From assembly GCA_018815245.1 (NCBI GenBank), contig JAHIXK010000014.1, positions 257,550 through 321,549 on the forward strand: a stretch of DNA of 64,000 nucleotides, written 5' to 3'. This DNA comes from Gammaproteobacteria bacterium (GTDB taxonomy: Bacteria; Pseudomonadota; Gammaproteobacteria; Burkholderiales; Burkholderiaceae_B). The position numbers and the translations under genes were made by a program. The notes under the pieces were generated by a model. It ran no database searches. It saw only the letters and a program-made list of their open reading frames with translations, and was not told the DNA's origin. Of this stretch, positions 54,614 to 64,000 are shown piece after piece; within the stretch, counting starts at the first letter, position 1, and each line of letters begins with the position of its first letter.

Positions 54614-56563
54614 ATGGGAAAGATTATTGGCATTGACTTGGGTACCACCAATTCTTGCGTTGCAGTGTTTGAAGGCGGCGGCTACAAAGTCATAGAAAAC
54701 TCGGAAGGTGCGCGTACTACCCCTTCCATTATTGCGTACATGGAAGACGGTGAAATTCTGGTGGGCGCCCCCGCCAAGCGCCAGGCTGTGACCAATCCAA
54801 AAAACACCCTGTACGCTGTAAAGCGTTTGATCGGCCGCAAGTTTGAAGACGCTGAAGTTCAAAAAGACATCGACATGATGCCTTTTACCATCATGAAAGC
54901 CGACAACGGCGATGCATGGGTTAGCGTGCGCGATCAGAAACTGGCACCCCCACAGGTGTCGGCTGAAGTGTTGCGCAAAATGAAGAAAACCGCTGAAGAT
55001 TACTTGGGCGAAGAAGTGACCGAGGCCGTGATTACTGTGCCCGCTTACTTCAATGACAGCCAGCGCCAGGCCACCAAAGACGCGGGTCGCATTGCTGGTC
55101 TGGATGTCAAGCGCATCATCAACGAACCGACTGCAGCCGCTTTGGCTTTCGGTATGGACAAAGCCGAGAAGGGCGACCGCAAGATTGCGGTATACGACTT
55201 GGGTGGCGGTACATTCGACGTGTCCATTATTGAAATTGCTGACATCGATGGTGAAAAGCAGTTCGAAGTGTTGTCCACCAACGGTGACACCTTCCTGGGC
55301 GGTGAAGACTTTGACCAGCGCATTATTGATCACATCATCGACGAGTTCAAAAAGAACAACGGCGTTGATTTGTCCAAAGACCCAATTGCTTTGCAGCGTA
55401 TCAAGGCTGCGGCCGAGCGTGCGAAGATCGAGTTGTCTTCTTCACAACAAACAGAAATCAACGAGCCCTACATTGCGATGGCCAATGGTGCACCCATGCA
55501 CCTGACCACCAAGTTGAGCCGTTCAAAACTGGAAGCATTGGTTGAAGACCTGATTGCCCGCACTGTTGATCCCATGAAAATGGCATTGAAAGATGCTGGT
55601 TTGTCGGCTTCACAAATTGACGACATCATTTTGGTGGGCGGTATGACCCGCATGCCAAAAGTGCAGGAAGCGGTGAAGAACTTCTTTGGCAAAGAGCCCC
55701 GCAAAGACGTGAACCCCGACGAAGCCGTGGCCGCTGGTGCCGCAATTCAAGGTTCAGTGTTGAGCGGTGACCGCAAAGACGTGCTGCTGCTGGATGTGTC
55801 GCCATTGTCACTGGGTATTGAAACCATGGGCGGCGTGATGACCAAGATGATCGAGAAAAACACGACCATCCCCACCAAGTTCAGCCAAGTGTTTTCAACG
55901 GCCGATGACAATCAGCCTGCTGTAACCATCAAAGTGTTCCAGGGTGAACGCCAGATGGCGAATGACAACAAAAGCCTGGGTGAATTCAACCTGGAAGGCA
56001 TTCCACCTGCACCACGCGGTGTGCCCCAGATTGAAGTGACTTTTGACATTGATGCCAATGGCATTTTGCACGTGTCTGCGAAAGACAAGGGCACCGGCAA
56101 AGAGAACAAGATTGTGATCAAGGCCAACTCTGGTTTGAGCGAAGACGAGATCCAGAAAATGGTGAAAGACGCCGAAGCCAATGCGGCCGACGATGCCAAG
56201 CGCCGCGAACTGGCCGAAGCCAAAAACCAGGCCGATGCGCTTGTGCACAGCACCCGCAAGTCGCTGGGCGAATACGGCGACAAGCTGGAAGCAGGCGAGA
56301 AGGAAAAAATTGAAGCTGCATGCAAGGCTTTGGAAGAAGCTGCCAAGGGTGACGACAAGGAAACCATTGATGCACGAAGCAAGGAATTGGCTGAAGCCGC
56401 TCAAAAGCTGGGTGAAAAAATGTACGCCGACATGCAGGCCCAACAGGCTGCTGAAGGTGCTGCAGAGGGTGCTGCGCCCGGCGGTGGTGATCAGCAGTCA
56501 GCTTCCAGGAATGATGCCGATGACGTGGTCGACGCTGATTTCAAGGAAGTGAAAGACAAGTAA
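54614..56563 (+). CDS. dnaK: Chaperone protein DnaK (Hsp70)
   Basis: Central ATP-dependent folding chaperone. It has 649 residues. The nucleotide-binding domain has [12 protein letters not shown] (4-15), [19 protein letters not shown] (about 141), [14 protein letters not shown] (about 194) and [13 protein letters not shown] (about 338). The substrate-binding domain includes [18 protein letters not shown], and a helical lid follows (about 505-605). It ends in a disordered Gly/Ala tail and [14 protein letters not shown], the usual bacterial form. GGAG is 6 bases before the ATG. dnaJ lies 140 bases downstream. Confidence 0.98.
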   Translation: MGKIIGIDLGTTNSCVAVFEGGGYKVIENSEGARTTPSIIAYMEDGEILVGAPAKRQAVTNPKNTLYAVKRLIGRKFEDAEVQKDIDMMPFTIMKADNGDAWVSVRDQKLAPPQVSAEVLRKMKKTAEDYLGEEVTEAVITVPAYFNDSQRQATKDAGRIAGLDVKRIINEPTAAALAFGMDKAEKGDRKIAVYDLGGGTFDVSIIEIADIDGEKQFEVLSTNGDTFLGGEDFDQRIIDHIIDEFKKNNGVDLSKDPIALQRIKAAAERAKIELSSSQQTEINEPYIAMANGAPMHLTTKLSRSKLEALVEDLIARTVDPMKMALKDAGLSASQIDDIILVGGMTRMPKVQEAVKNFFGKEPRKDVNPDEAVAAGAAIQGSVLSGDRKDVLLLDVSPLSLGIETMGGVMTKMIEKNTTIPTKFSQVFSTADDNQPAVTIKVFQGERQMANDNKSLGEFNLEGIPPAPRGVPQIEVTFDIDANGILHVSAKDKGTGKENKIVIKANSGLSEDEIQKMVKDAEANAADDAKRRELAEAKNQADALVHSTRKSLGEYGDKLEAGEKEKIEAACKALEEAAKGDDKETIDARSKELAEAAQKLGEKMYADMQAQQAAEGAAEGAAPGGGDQQSASRNDADDVVDADFKEVKDK

Positions 56564-56571
56564 TTTGGGTG

Positions 56572-56593
56572 GCGGGGCGTGCTGACGCTCCGC
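56572..56593 (+). other. Hairpin between dnaK and dnaJ
   Basis: GCGGGGCGT (56572-56580) and ACGCTCCGC (56585-56593) pair over a 4-base loop with one G-U. No T run follows, so it is probably an mRNA-stability or processing element in a dnaK-dnaJ transcript. Confidence 0.6.
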
Positions 56594-56703
56594 ATGAAAC
56601 CAAGGGCACACTGCTTGGCTGCATATTCTGCGGTTTTTCAGTGAAGCCCTTTTTGTACGAATAAAGCAGTGTTTCGCGAACAACTGCACGAATTGAGACT
56701 GAC

Positions 56704-57843
56704 ATGGCAAAACGGGATTTCTACGACATTTTGGGTGTACAAAAAAATGCCACTGACGATGATCTGAAAAAAGCTTATCGGAAAATGGCGATGAAGTACC
56801 ATCCCGACCGCAACCCCAACAATGCGGATGCGGAAGCCAAGTTCAAAGAGGCCAAAGAGGCCTATGAAATGTTGACAGATCCCAAGAAGCGCTCGGCATA
56901 CGATCGTTATGGCCATGCTGGTGTTGATCCCAATATGGGAGCTGGTGGTGGCGGTGGTGCTGGTGGTTTCAACGATTTCTCGGATGCCTTTGGCGACATA
57001 TTTGGCGATATATTTGGCGGCCGCGCCGGTGGGGGTGGTGGTTCACGTCAATCCCAGATGTACAGGGGTTCCGACCTGAAGTACAACATGGAAATTACGC
57101 TGGAGCAGGCCGCAAAGGGTTTCGATACGCAGATCCGTGTGCCCGTGTGGGACAACTGTGGTACCTGCTCAGGCAGTGGTGCCAAGCCGGGAACCAAGCC
57201 TGAAACCTGTTCCACCTGTGGGGGTTCTGGCGCGGTGCGCATGACCCAAGGGTTTTTCAGTGTGCAACAAACCTGCCCCAAGTGCCATGGCACCGGCAAG
57301 ATGATCCCGCACCCTTGCCACGATTGCGAAGGTTTGGGGCGCAAGAAAACCAACAAAACACTGGAAGTGAAAGTGCCTGCCGGTATTGACGATGGCATGC
57401 GTATTCGCTTGAGTGGCAAAGGCGAGCCGGGTGTGAATGGCGGCCCTGCGGGCGATCTGTACGTCGAGGTGCACTTGAAAGAACACTCGGTGTTTCAGCG
57501 CGATGGCGATGACCTGCATTGTGAAATGCCGATTTCCTTCGCGGCGGCGGCATTGGGCGGTACCATCGAAGTGCCTACCTTGGGTGGCAAAGCATCGTTT
57601 GATATTCCCGAAGGCACGCAAACCGGTAAAACATTTCGCTTGCGGGGCAAAGGCATCAAGGGTGTGCGTTCATCTTACCCAGGCGACTTGTTCTGCCACA
57701 TTGTGGTGGAAACACCGGTGCGTTTGTCAGAAAGACAGAAAGAATTGCTCAAGGAGTTCGAGCTTTCCTGCACCGCAGATGGTGACAAGCATTCACCACG
57801 GGCGAAGGGGTGGATGGACAAAGTGAAAGACTTCTTTGGTTGA
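56704..57843 (+). CDS. dnaJ: Chaperone protein DnaJ
   Basis: Hsp40 partner that stimulates the DnaK ATPase and delivers clients. It has 379 residues. The J-domain with [10 protein letters not shown] (HPD about 33-35) is followed by a Gly/Phe-rich linker (about 75-115), and then four CxxCxGxG-type zinc-binding repeats: [24 protein letters not shown] and CHDCEGLG. The C-terminal peptide-binding domains have [17 protein letters not shown] and [11 protein letters not shown]. No heat-shock promoter of its own is visible, so it is likely transcribed with dnaK. Confidence 0.97.
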   Translation: MAKRDFYDILGVQKNATDDDLKKAYRKMAMKYHPDRNPNNADAEAKFKEAKEAYEMLTDPKKRSAYDRYGHAGVDPNMGAGGGGGAGGFNDFSDAFGDIFGDIFGGRAGGGGGSRQSQMYRGSDLKYNMEITLEQAAKGFDTQIRVPVWDNCGTCSGSGAKPGTKPETCSTCGGSGAVRMTQGFFSVQQTCPKCHGTGKMIPHPCHDCEGLGRKKTNKTLEVKVPAGIDDGMRIRLSGKGEPGVNGGPAGDLYVEVHLKEHSVFQRDGDDLHCEMPISFAAAALGGTIEVPTLGGKASFDIPEGTQTGKTFRLRGKGIKGVRSSYPGDLFCHIVVETPVRLSERQKELLKEFELSCTADGDKHSPRAKGWMDKVKDFFG

Positions 57844-58126
57844 ATGTTGATGTGGAATTGTGGTGATTGGTGATTCGCAGCGCCTCCATCATTCTGCCTT
57901 GATCAAGTCGAATTCCCTGGTGTTGATTTTTGCTCGGTGCATGCGAAAAGCCAAAGGCTTGTTCGCATCGATCTTGCAGGTCGCCCCTCGCTGAGAATCA
58001 AACCGGGCGACTTGATCTTGAATCGGCAGAATGACGTGACGCATCTGCGAACCACCACAGCCGCATTCTCGCCAAGTCACTGACCGTTTTCAGCATTTGC
58101 GAAGTTCGCATTGTCGTCCAGCCGCC

Positions 58127-58262
58127 TTCAAGAAAGCCTGCCCGTTTGAGTTCACACGCCATGTTCGGCTGCAAGCCGACACCGATCCCGGCCATCTTTT
58201 TTGCCTGGATCGGTGAGTCAGTGTGAATATCAAAAAGGGAAATACAGGCTTTCAGGCGGAAG
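58127..58262 (+). repeat. Dispersed intergenic element, copy A
   Basis: Matches the minus-strand copy at 25964-26099 at about 77% by hand alignment. It has the strictly conserved hairpin TCGGCT-GCA-AGCCGA (58165-58179) and a second hairpin ACCGATCC-x-GG / CC-x-GGATCGGT (58181-58191 with 58204-58214), where two base pairs differ from copy B in a compensatory way. A short frame across the core reads ...VRLQAD...LFCLDR then stop, also kept in copy B. It lies in the 470-base convergent gap between dnaJ and scpA; the rest of that gap (57844-58126, 58263-58313) has no recognised gene, although short frames run across it on both strands. Confidence 0.8.
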
Positions 58263-58313
58263 GAGGGCATGCGGCTTCGCAGATGCATTAAAACAGTGGC
58301 TTTACAACTGCAA

Positions 58314-59192
58314 TCAAATCGGCACGATGCTGTCCGCGCCACTACCACCGGTGGCTTCATACCCCAGCCGAACATAGATGGGTGCAAACGGCTCGGCCTG
58401 TGTTACCTTCACCAAGCCTTCGCGGGTCAACTCCAGCATGGCAATGAAGTTCACTATCACCACGGGCACGCCGCGCTCGATGTCAAACATGTCGAAAAAC
58501 TCGACAAATTTTTGAGTTTGCAGGCGGCGCAGAATCATGGTCATGTGTTCACGCACTGACAATTCTTCCCGCGAAATGGTGTGCGCTTTCACCAGCGAAG
58601 CTCGCCGCAAAATGGCCTGCCATGCATCGCGAAGTTCATCGGGGTTTACATCCGGGAATCGCTCAACGGTATTGGGGTCGTGAAACGCGTGGGCAATCCA
58701 GAAATCGCGGCCAACCAAAGGTACTTTGTCCAGTTCTCTGGCTGCCAGTTTCATTTGCTCGTACTCAATCAAGCGGCGCGCCAATTCCGCGCGCGGGTCT
58801 TCCGCTTCTTCTTGCCCATCCTTCGGGATGACTGGCAACAGCATGCGCGACTTGATTTCAATCAGCATGGCGGCCATTAGCAGGTATTCGGCAGCCAATT
58901 CAAGGTTACGTGTGCGAATTTCTTCAACGTAGGTGAGGTATTGGCGGGTCAGCTCCGCCATGGGAATGTCGAGGATGTTGAAGTTTTGCTTGCGAATCAG
59001 ATACAACAGCAAGTCCAGCGGTCCTTCAAAGGCCTCCAGAAAAATTTCCAGCGCATCGGGCGGAATGTAAAGGTCTTTGGGCATGTTGAACAGCGGCGAA
59101 CCATACAAGCGGGCCAGTCCAACGCCGTCTACTGTGTTGGGTGTGCTGTCTTTGGGTGTCAGTGTGCTGACATCATCCAGTTCGCTGTTCAA
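58314..59192 (-). CDS. scpA: Segregation and condensation protein A
   Basis: Kleisin subunit that bridges the SMC head domains in the bacterial condensin. It has 292 residues. The N-terminal LYIPPDALEIFLEAFEGPLDLLLYLIRKQNFNILDIPMAELTRQY (described from about 41) is the kleisin start, followed by LAAEYLLMAAMLIEIKSRMLLP and a C-terminal winged helix with FVEFFDMFDIERGVPVVIVNFIAMLELTREG. The first possible start is TTG at 59192; the conserved ARLYG stretch before the kleisin core supports an upstream start. scpB is not adjacent. DUF3460 gene lies 12 bases upstream. Confidence 0.9.
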   Translation of the reverse strand: MNSELDDVSTLTPKDSTPNTVDGVGLARLYGSPLFNMPKDLYIPPDALEIFLEAFEGPLDLLLYLIRKQNFNILDIPMAELTRQYLTYVEEIRTRNLELAAEYLLMAAMLIEIKSRMLLPVIPKDGQEEAEDPRAELARRLIEYEQMKLAARELDKVPLVGRDFWIAHAFHDPNTVERFPDVNPDELRDAWQAILRRASLVKAHTISREELSVREHMTMILRRLQTQKFVEFFDMFDIERGVPVVIVNFIAMLELTREGLVKVTQAEPFAPIYVRLGYEATGGSGADSIVPI

Positions 59193-59204
59193 TTGCGGGC
59201 TGCT

Positions 59205-59387
59205 TTACTTGCTTTGATACACGTAGGGCTTCTGGGGCACTTTGGCTTTTTTAAAGCCTTCCTGAAGTGTGCGATCCAGTTGTTTGTCCCACAACAGGGA
59301 TCTGCCTTTTTGCTGTTCACGTTCAAGGTGGGGCCGTTCGTCTTTGAGCTGGGTCAAAAACTGGGTCACTTCAGATTCGTATTTCAT
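59205..59387 (-). CDS. DUF3460 family small protein
   Basis: 60-residue charged, helical cytoplasmic protein: KYESEVTQFLTQLKDERPHL, then QKGRSLLWDKQLDRTLQEGFKKAKVPQKPYVYQ. The WDK...L..G....V.Q..Y.Y pattern fits the betaproteobacteria-specific DUF3460 family, with no known function. It precedes scpA by 12 bases, a conserved placement in this group, so it is likely co-transcribed with it. Confidence 0.85.
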   Translation of the reverse strand: MKYESEVTQFLTQLKDERPHLEREQQKGRSLLWDKQLDRTLQEGFKKAKVPQKPYVYQSK

Positions 59388-59432
59388 GGCGGTGTACCAA
59401 ACAAATGGTTTAAAAGGAATTTTTTTATTTTA

Positions 59433-61139
59433 TCAGGCGCCAGCCTGATCCTCGATGGAAATTGCATGGGCGTGCAATATCGCCGATGAAAAGTCCTCCT
59501 GAATTTGCCCCGGCAGCAATTGGGCTGCAAAACCACTGCGTTTGAACAGTGACAAAGCCTGATTGTTCAAACCACAAAAAACCAGTGTGTGCCCTGCGCG
59601 TTGCAGTTCGGCGTTCAATTCTTCCAGCCCTTCCAGCGCAGTGGTATCGATTGAAATGGTTTGATGCAGGTCCAGAATCAGCACTTGGGTGGATTTTTTG
59701 GTGTTCAAAATCAGGTTTTCAATTTTGCCCACCACTGCGAAGAACAGTGAGCCGTAAATTTTGTAAGCCACTATGCCTTTGGCACGGTCTTCATCTTTCA
59801 GGTAAATGGGGATGAATTCCGTCAGGGTTGAAACCCGGTAGATGAAAAACACCCCGGCCAATACCAAACCAACCTGCACGGCCACTGTAAGGTCAACGAC
59901 GACTGTCAACAGGAATGTAGCCAACATGATGACTTTGTAAATTGTGCTGTACTGTTTCAGTTTCGGGAATTCGCGCCATTCGCCCATGTTGTAGGCCACA
60001 AACATGAGCACCGCCGACAGCACGGCCAGTGGTATGTGGAATGCCAGGGGGGCGGCCACCATCATGATAATCAGCAAGGTAAACGCATGAACAATGCCTG
60101 CAACTGGGGAATTGCCGCCTGAACGAATGTTGGTTACTGTGCGGGCAATTGTGCCCGTGGCGGGCATGCCACCAAACAAAGGCGATGCCATGTTGGCCAG
60201 GCCTTGCGCCATCAGTTCCTGGTTGGGGTCGTGCTTTTCATGGGCAATGCCATCGGCCACGCGTGCACACAACAGCGATTCAATTGCACACAGAAAGGCA
60301 ATGGTAAGTGTGGGGCCGATGAGTGTTTGAATGCTGGCCAATTCAATGGATGGCAGGGCCAGGGTGGGCAGGCTTCGGGGTATTTCACCAAACTTGCTGC
60401 CAATGGTTTCAACATCAAGCCCCAGCCCGAACGACACCAAGGTGCCAACCAGCAGCAAAATAACCGAACCCGGAACACTTTGAAGCATTTTTGGAAAAAC
60501 ACTTTCAGTGCGCCCTTTGCACAAGGCGGCAAACAGTTTGGGCCACAAAAAAAGAAAGGCAAGGCTGATGCTGGCCAACAAGAATGCAGACCAGTTCAAG
60601 CCGGGTATGGCTTGAAGCAACGCCCAGTTTTTCTCGAAGAAGTTGCCTTGAATTGTGTCGATGTTCAGGCCGAAGAAGTCTTTGACTTGCGACAGTGCTA
60701 TCAACACTGCAATGCCGTTGGTAAAACCGATCACGATGCTGACCGGGATCAACCGGATCAGGCTGCCCAGCCCGGTCAGCCCCATCAGGAAAAGAAGGGC
60801 GCCTGCCATCAAGGTGCAGGCAATCAAATTGGCCACGCCGTACTGGTTCACAATGCCCAGTACCACCACAATGAATGCCCCGGCAGGGCCACCAATTTGA
60901 TAGCTGGATCCGCCAAAGGCGGAAATAATGAAGCCCGCCACAATGGCAGTGAACAAACCGGTTTGCGGTTCAAGCCCGCTGGCTATGGCAAAGGCCATGG
61001 CCAAGGGGAGGGCGACTACACCCACGGTGACACCCGCCCCCAGGTCTTTCAGAAATCGTTGGGAATTGTATCCCTGCATGCTTTCCACGATGCGTGGTTT
61101 GAACGGCTTAAGCGTTTTCAGAAACTGGGGGGTGGCCAT
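59433..61139 (-). CDS. SulP family inorganic anion transporter with STAS domain
   Basis: 568 residues. An N-terminal membrane domain with about twelve helices carries the SulP signature LGAGVTVGVVALPLAMAFAIASG (about 31-53), then GGPAGAFIVVVLG and GFTNGIAVLIALSQVKDFFG. The C-terminal cytoplasmic STAS domain (about 455-555) includes ILDLHQTISIDTTALEGLEEL. The substrate is probably sulfate, bicarbonate or a dicarboxylate. No regulator or partner gene is adjacent. It precedes the DUF3460/scpA pair and follows metG (8-base gap) on the same strand. Confidence 0.92.
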   Translation of the reverse strand: MATPQFLKTLKPFKPRIVESMQGYNSQRFLKDLGAGVTVGVVALPLAMAFAIASGLEPQTGLFTAIVAGFIISAFGGSSYQIGGPAGAFIVVVLGIVNQYGVANLIACTLMAGALLFLMGLTGLGSLIRLIPVSIVIGFTNGIAVLIALSQVKDFFGLNIDTIQGNFFEKNWALLQAIPGLNWSAFLLASISLAFLFLWPKLFAALCKGRTESVFPKMLQSVPGSVILLLVGTLVSFGLGLDVETIGSKFGEIPRSLPTLALPSIELASIQTLIGPTLTIAFLCAIESLLCARVADGIAHEKHDPNQELMAQGLANMASPLFGGMPATGTIARTVTNIRSGGNSPVAGIVHAFTLLIIMMVAAPLAFHIPLAVLSAVLMFVAYNMGEWREFPKLKQYSTIYKVIMLATFLLTVVVDLTVAVQVGLVLAGVFFIYRVSTLTEFIPIYLKDEDRAKGIVAYKIYGSLFFAVVGKIENLILNTKKSTQVLILDLHQTISIDTTALEGLEELNAELQRAGHTLVFCGLNNQALSLFKRSGFAAQLLPGQIQEDFSSAILHAHAISIEDQAGA

Positions 61140-61147
61140 GCTTTCCT

Positions 61148-63223
61148 TTAGCTGATTTTCATTCCTGGGGTCAGTTTGCCCAAAGCGGTCAGGGTGCTTA
61201 GTGCCGCGTCATTTTCTGACGCTGCACACAACACCATGCCTTCAGAAATTCCAAACTTCATTTTGCGTGGTGCCAAATTGGCGACCACCACCACGTGCTG
61301 CCCCGTCAAATTTTCCGGCGTGTAATGCGCTGCAATGCCCGAGAAAATATTGCGTGGCTTTTCCTCACCCAGATCGACGGTGAGTTGCAGCAACTTGGTT
61401 GAACCTTCAACGGCTTTGCATTCTTTCACCAAGCCGATTCGCAGATCAATTTTGGTGAAGTCGTCAATACTGATGAAGTCGCCTGACGTGGTGCTCGCTG
61501 TTTCCTTGGCAGGTTTTTTGGCGTCGGTTTTTACCGGGGCTGATGCCGCCGGTGCCAGCGATTGTTTGTTGGCGTCAATCAGTGCGTCAATCTGCTTTTG
61601 TTCCACGCGTTGCATCAGGTGTTTGAAGGCTTGCACCGGCGTTGCGCTGCCCAATGGGGTGTTCACATCGGCCCACGTCATTGGTGCAACGCCCAGAATA
61701 TTTTCAGCATTGCCTGCAAGCACGGGTAGCACGGGCTTTAAGTACAGGGTGAGCAGGCGGAATGCTTCCAGGCAAATGGAACAAGCGGTTTGTAATTCAG
61801 CTTGCTTGTCTGGATTTTTTGCAAGCTCCCATGGCTTTTCCTGATCCACATACGCGTTCACTTTGTCGGCGCAGGCCATCACTTCACGAATGGCTTTGCC
61901 GTATTCACGTTCGTTGTAGTGTTCTGAAATGGCAGCAGCTTGCGTGCGCAATTCAAGTAGCAGCGGGTGCTGCATGGCTGAGTCGAGAACACGGCCTTCG
62001 AAATTCTTCACCAAGAAGCCGGCGCTGCGGCTTGCAATATTGATGTACTTGCCCACCAGGTCGCTGTTAACGCGCGCTGTGAAATCTGCGAAGCTCAGGT
62101 CCAGGTCTTCCATGGAAGAATTCAATTTCGCGGCAAAGTAGTAGCGCAGCCATTCCGGGTTCAAGCCCTGCTGAATAAAACTTTCTGCGGTAATAAAGGT
62201 GCCACGGCTTTTGCTCATTTTCGCGCCATCCACGGTCAAAAAGCCGTGCGCATTCACCTTGGTGGGCGTGCGCAAGCCCGCAAATTCAAGCATGGCGGGC
62301 CAGAACAGGGCGTGGAAGTAAAGAATGTCTTTGCCGATGAAGTGAATCATCTCGGTGTTGGTGTCGGCGTTCAGGAATTCCTGGTAATCAACGCCAATGC
62401 GTTCGCACAGGTTTTGGAAGCTGGCGAAGTAGCCCACTGGCGCATCCAGCCATACATAAAAGTACTTGCCAGGTGCATCGGGAATTTCGAACCCGAAGTA
62501 GGGGGCATCGCGGGAAATATCCCAGTCAGCCAGTTTGCCGCTGCCTTCCTCGCCCAACCATTCCTGCATTTTGCGGCTGGCTTCTACTTGCAAACGCCCA
62601 GGGCTTTGCGTCCACAGGCGCAAAAAGTTCTCGCAGCGCGGATCAGACAACCTGAAGAAATAGTGATCAGAGCTTTTGCGCACCGGCGCAGCACCTGACA
62701 CGGTTGAATATGCGTTTTTCAGTTCTGTGGGTTGGTAGGTGGCGCCGCACACTTCGCATGAATCGCCGTATTGGTCTTTCGCACCGCACTTTGGGCATTC
62801 GCCCTTGATGAAGCGGTCGGGTAAAAACATTTCTTTGACCGGGTCGTAGAATTGTTCAACTGACCGGGTTTGAATCAACCCGGCATCGCGCAAGCGCGTG
62901 TAAATGGTTTCGCAATGCGCCTTGTTCTCGGGCGCGTTGGTGGAATAATAGTTGTCAAAGCCCACATGGAAGCTGGCGAAGTCGCGCTGGTGTTCGGTGC
63001 TTACTCGCGCAATCAATTCTTCCGGGCTGATGCCCTCGGCTTGCGCACGCAACATCACCGGGGTGCCATGCGTGTCGTCTGCACACACGTAGTACACCTC
63101 GTTGCTTTGCATTTTCTGAAAGCGAACCCAGATGTCGGTTTGAATGTATTCGACCAAATGGCCCAAGTGAATGGCGCCGTTGGCATACGGCAGGGCGGAG
63201 GTGACTAAGATACGGCGAGTCAT
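61148..63223 (-). CDS. metG: Methionyl-tRNA synthetase
   Basis: Class I synthetase that charges initiator and elongator tRNA-Met. It has 691 residues. The HIGH-type motif is in [16 protein letters not shown] (about 13-28), the zinc knuckle is [19 protein letters not shown] (about 147-165), and the KMSKS loop is in [11 protein letters not shown] (about 336). An anticodon domain follows, and the C-terminal tRNA-binding OB domain with [12 protein letters not shown] (about 590) and [36 protein letters not shown] is present. The two-domain long form is the usual proteobacterial one. Confidence 0.97.
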   Translation of the reverse strand: MTRRILVTSALPYANGAIHLGHLVEYIQTDIWVRFQKMQSNEVYYVCADDTHGTPVMLRAQAEGISPEELIARVSTEHQRDFASFHVGFDNYYSTNAPENKAHCETIYTRLRDAGLIQTRSVEQFYDPVKEMFLPDRFIKGECPKCGAKDQYGDSCEVCGATYQPTELKNAYSTVSGAAPVRKSSDHYFFRLSDPRCENFLRLWTQSPGRLQVEASRKMQEWLGEEGSGKLADWDISRDAPYFGFEIPDAPGKYFYVWLDAPVGYFASFQNLCERIGVDYQEFLNADTNTEMIHFIGKDILYFHALFWPAMLEFAGLRTPTKVNAHGFLTVDGAKMSKSRGTFITAESFIQQGLNPEWLRYYFAAKLNSSMEDLDLSFADFTARVNSDLVGKYINIASRSAGFLVKNFEGRVLDSAMQHPLLLELRTQAAAISEHYNEREYGKAIREVMACADKVNAYVDQEKPWELAKNPDKQAELQTACSICLEAFRLLTLYLKPVLPVLAGNAENILGVAPMTWADVNTPLGSATPVQAFKHLMQRVEQKQIDALIDANKQSLAPAASAPVKTDAKKPAKETASTTSGDFISIDDFTKIDLRIGLVKECKAVEGSTKLLQLTVDLGEEKPRNIFSGIAAHYTPENLTGQHVVVVANLAPRKMKFGISEGMVLCAASENDAALSTLTALGKLTPGMKIS

Positions 63224-63409
63224 GATTTATTCTCGGGGTTTGTTCATGATGTGGACAGTATTGTACTCGCCCTGTGGTTATTTCACGTCTCGAGACAACG
63301 GCATCGGGGCGTCGGTTTTTTTTGGCTGTTTTGATTCGGAACCTTTCTCCCACCGCACATCACTAAAGTAGTGTGTTTTCAATAGTTTGAAGTTGAAGGT
63401 CTGTAATTA

Positions 63410-63925
63410 ATGCTCCCTACAAATACCACGATCAAAAGTAACGGTGCAAATGGGGGTATTAATCAGCCTGCCCACCGCGCACCTGTTAAGCCTGGCGCAT
63501 GGCAGCGATTCACTGCCGCGTGTTCGCGGATCGCTGAATCGTTCCTGCGTGATTCGGATCGGTTTTGTGGTGACTGCGCCGGTCAGACCCCCCCAACTCA
63601 ACAAGCACCAGCTGTCCCGTTTGTTCACGTGCAAATGCTGGTGGGTGACAAGGTTGTCAAAAAGCTCACCAAACGACGAATCACCTTAGCAATACTTCGA
63701 AAGGCCGGTCCTGAGTTTAAATCGTCAATGCTTAAATTTCAGGAGAATCTGCAGAAGAGTTTGCCCGCTGTTTCAGAAGAAACCGAGTATGAAACGCTAT
63801 CTTCTGACAGCAGTCTGTTTGATCAAAGTTTGGCTGAACAATTTGCTGACATGGGTGATTTTAATTTTGACGAGGCACCAAAAGAGCAGGCCTCGTTTAG
63901 TCGGACAGTTTTCTTGGATTTTTAG
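63410..63925 (+). CDS. Hypothetical protein, about 171 residues, unrecognised
   Basis: No family recognised. The N-terminal 65 residues are Pro/Ala/Gly-rich with no signal peptide. A basic helical stretch VVKKLTKRRITLAILRKAGPEFKSSMLKF (about 80-108) is followed by a strongly acidic, Ser-rich C-terminal third (EETEYETLSSDSSLFDQ; ADMGDFNFDEAPKE) that ends TVFLDF. The charge asymmetry suggests a small binding or regulatory protein. The ATG at 63410 has GAAGG about 10 bases upstream. It is divergent from metG across 186 bases, in which I see no strong promoter. Confidence 0.5.
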   Translation: MLPTNTTIKSNGANGGINQPAHRAPVKPGAWQRFTAACSRIAESFLRDSDRFCGDCAGQTPPTQQAPAVPFVHVQMLVGDKVVKKLTKRRITLAILRKAGPEFKSSMLKFQENLQKSLPAVSEETEYETLSSDSSLFDQSLAEQFADMGDFNFDEAPKEQASFSRTVFLDF

Positions 63926-63945
63926 TAAAGATCCAGCCCTGCGGG

Positions 63946-64000
63946 TTAAGCGGCAAATGCCGCAACTTGGTTGACGAAATACGCCTCGTCAGGGGTTTTG
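63946..64000 (-). CDS. 3' end of an unidentified minus-strand gene (partial)
   Basis: The minus strand from the right edge reads an open frame KTPDEAYFVNQVAAFAA and then TAA at 63946-63948. Codon choice resembles the neighbouring genes. The remainder is off the window, so the product cannot be named. It ends 20 bases from the unknown plus-strand gene, consistent with a convergent pair. Confidence 0.4.
   Translation of the reverse strand, partial: KTPDEAYFVNQVAAFAA

Noticed and set aside
58127..58262. The dispersed element as an integron attC site
   Set aside because: I looked for GTTRRRY / RYYYAAC core sites at the ends and did not find a matching pair, and there is no integrase or cassette array.
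57998..58387. A 129-codon minus-strand frame across the dnaJ-scpA gap and the scpA end
   Set aside because: It starts inside the end of scpA in another frame and runs across the repeat element. I considered it as a gene or transposase remnant, but no domain or ribosome-binding site supports it.
60204..61151. A 315-codon plus-strand open frame opposite the SulP gene
   Set aside because: Gln/Gly/His-rich antisense shadow; the SulP and STAS motifs on the other strand are clear.

Overview
The window looks like chromosomal core DNA of a betaproteobacterium of the Burkholderiales type, possibly close to Limnobacter (inferred from gene content and order, not from a search). The indicators are the order hfq-hflX-hflK-hflC-hisZ-purA, a short-form HisRS-like HisZ, the order recN-nadK / hrcA-hemH-grpE-dnaK-dnaJ, small betaproteobacterial families (DUF3460, DUF1841, the small Trp-rich family, PHA-granule family), Bug-type binding proteins and an intracellular PHB depolymerase. 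I see no prophage, insertion sequence, CRISPR array or foreign-looking island.

Layout. 1-5.6 kb: 3' end of typA, dusA, an FAD-linked oxidase, a DUF2069 membrane protein, wrbA and a yihY-type membrane protein. 5.7-12.6 kb: hfq, hflX, hflK, hflC, hisZ, purA and a phosphoribosyltransferase, i.e. RNA chaperone, ribosome-associated GTPase, FtsH modulators and nucleotide/histidine metabolism. 12.7-21.7 kb: DUF481 protein, tRNA-Leu(CAG), rnr, rlmB, parC, and htpG behind a heat-shock promoter. 21.7-31.5 kb, mostly minus strand: an unknown protein, a glycine-zipper envelope protein, a VWA/MoxR pair, two cytochromes c (plus strand), then a tightly overlapping run phaZ-rnfB-nth-FIST-DUF1841, preceded by fpr and fdxA. 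31.6-42.6 kb: a LUD protein, an orphan TRAP binding protein, a PHA-granule protein, an epimerase-like protein, a ferredoxin-reductase, a complete branched-chain amino acid ABC transporter (livFGMH plus divergent livK), an orphan Bug binding protein and a cytochrome c551-like protein. 42.3-51.5 kb: a Trp-rich small protein, ilvD, lgt, a TauE permease, 6S RNA, zapA/zapB, dapB, bamE, fur, recN and nadK. 51.6-57.8 kb: hrcA, hemH, grpE, dnaK, dnaJ. 58.3-64 kb: scpA, DUF3460, a SulP transporter, metG, an unknown protein and the 3' end of a last minus-strand gene.

Regulation. htpG, grpE and dnaK each have a near-consensus sigma-32 promoter with exactly 13 nt between the two boxes, so the chaperones here form a visible heat-shock regulon. 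hrcA is present, but I found no CIRCE operator in the window.

Most unusual feature. A dispersed element of about 136 bp is present in two clear copies (58127-58262 plus, 25964-26099 minus), with a shorter decayed relative at 1783-1843. The two full copies are about 77% identical by hand alignment, share a strictly conserved 6-bp hairpin, and share a second hairpin of about 10 bp in which two base pairs have changed in a compensatory way. All three copies lie between convergent genes, and they occupy every convergent gap longer than 90 bp in the window. I cannot assign the element to a named family.
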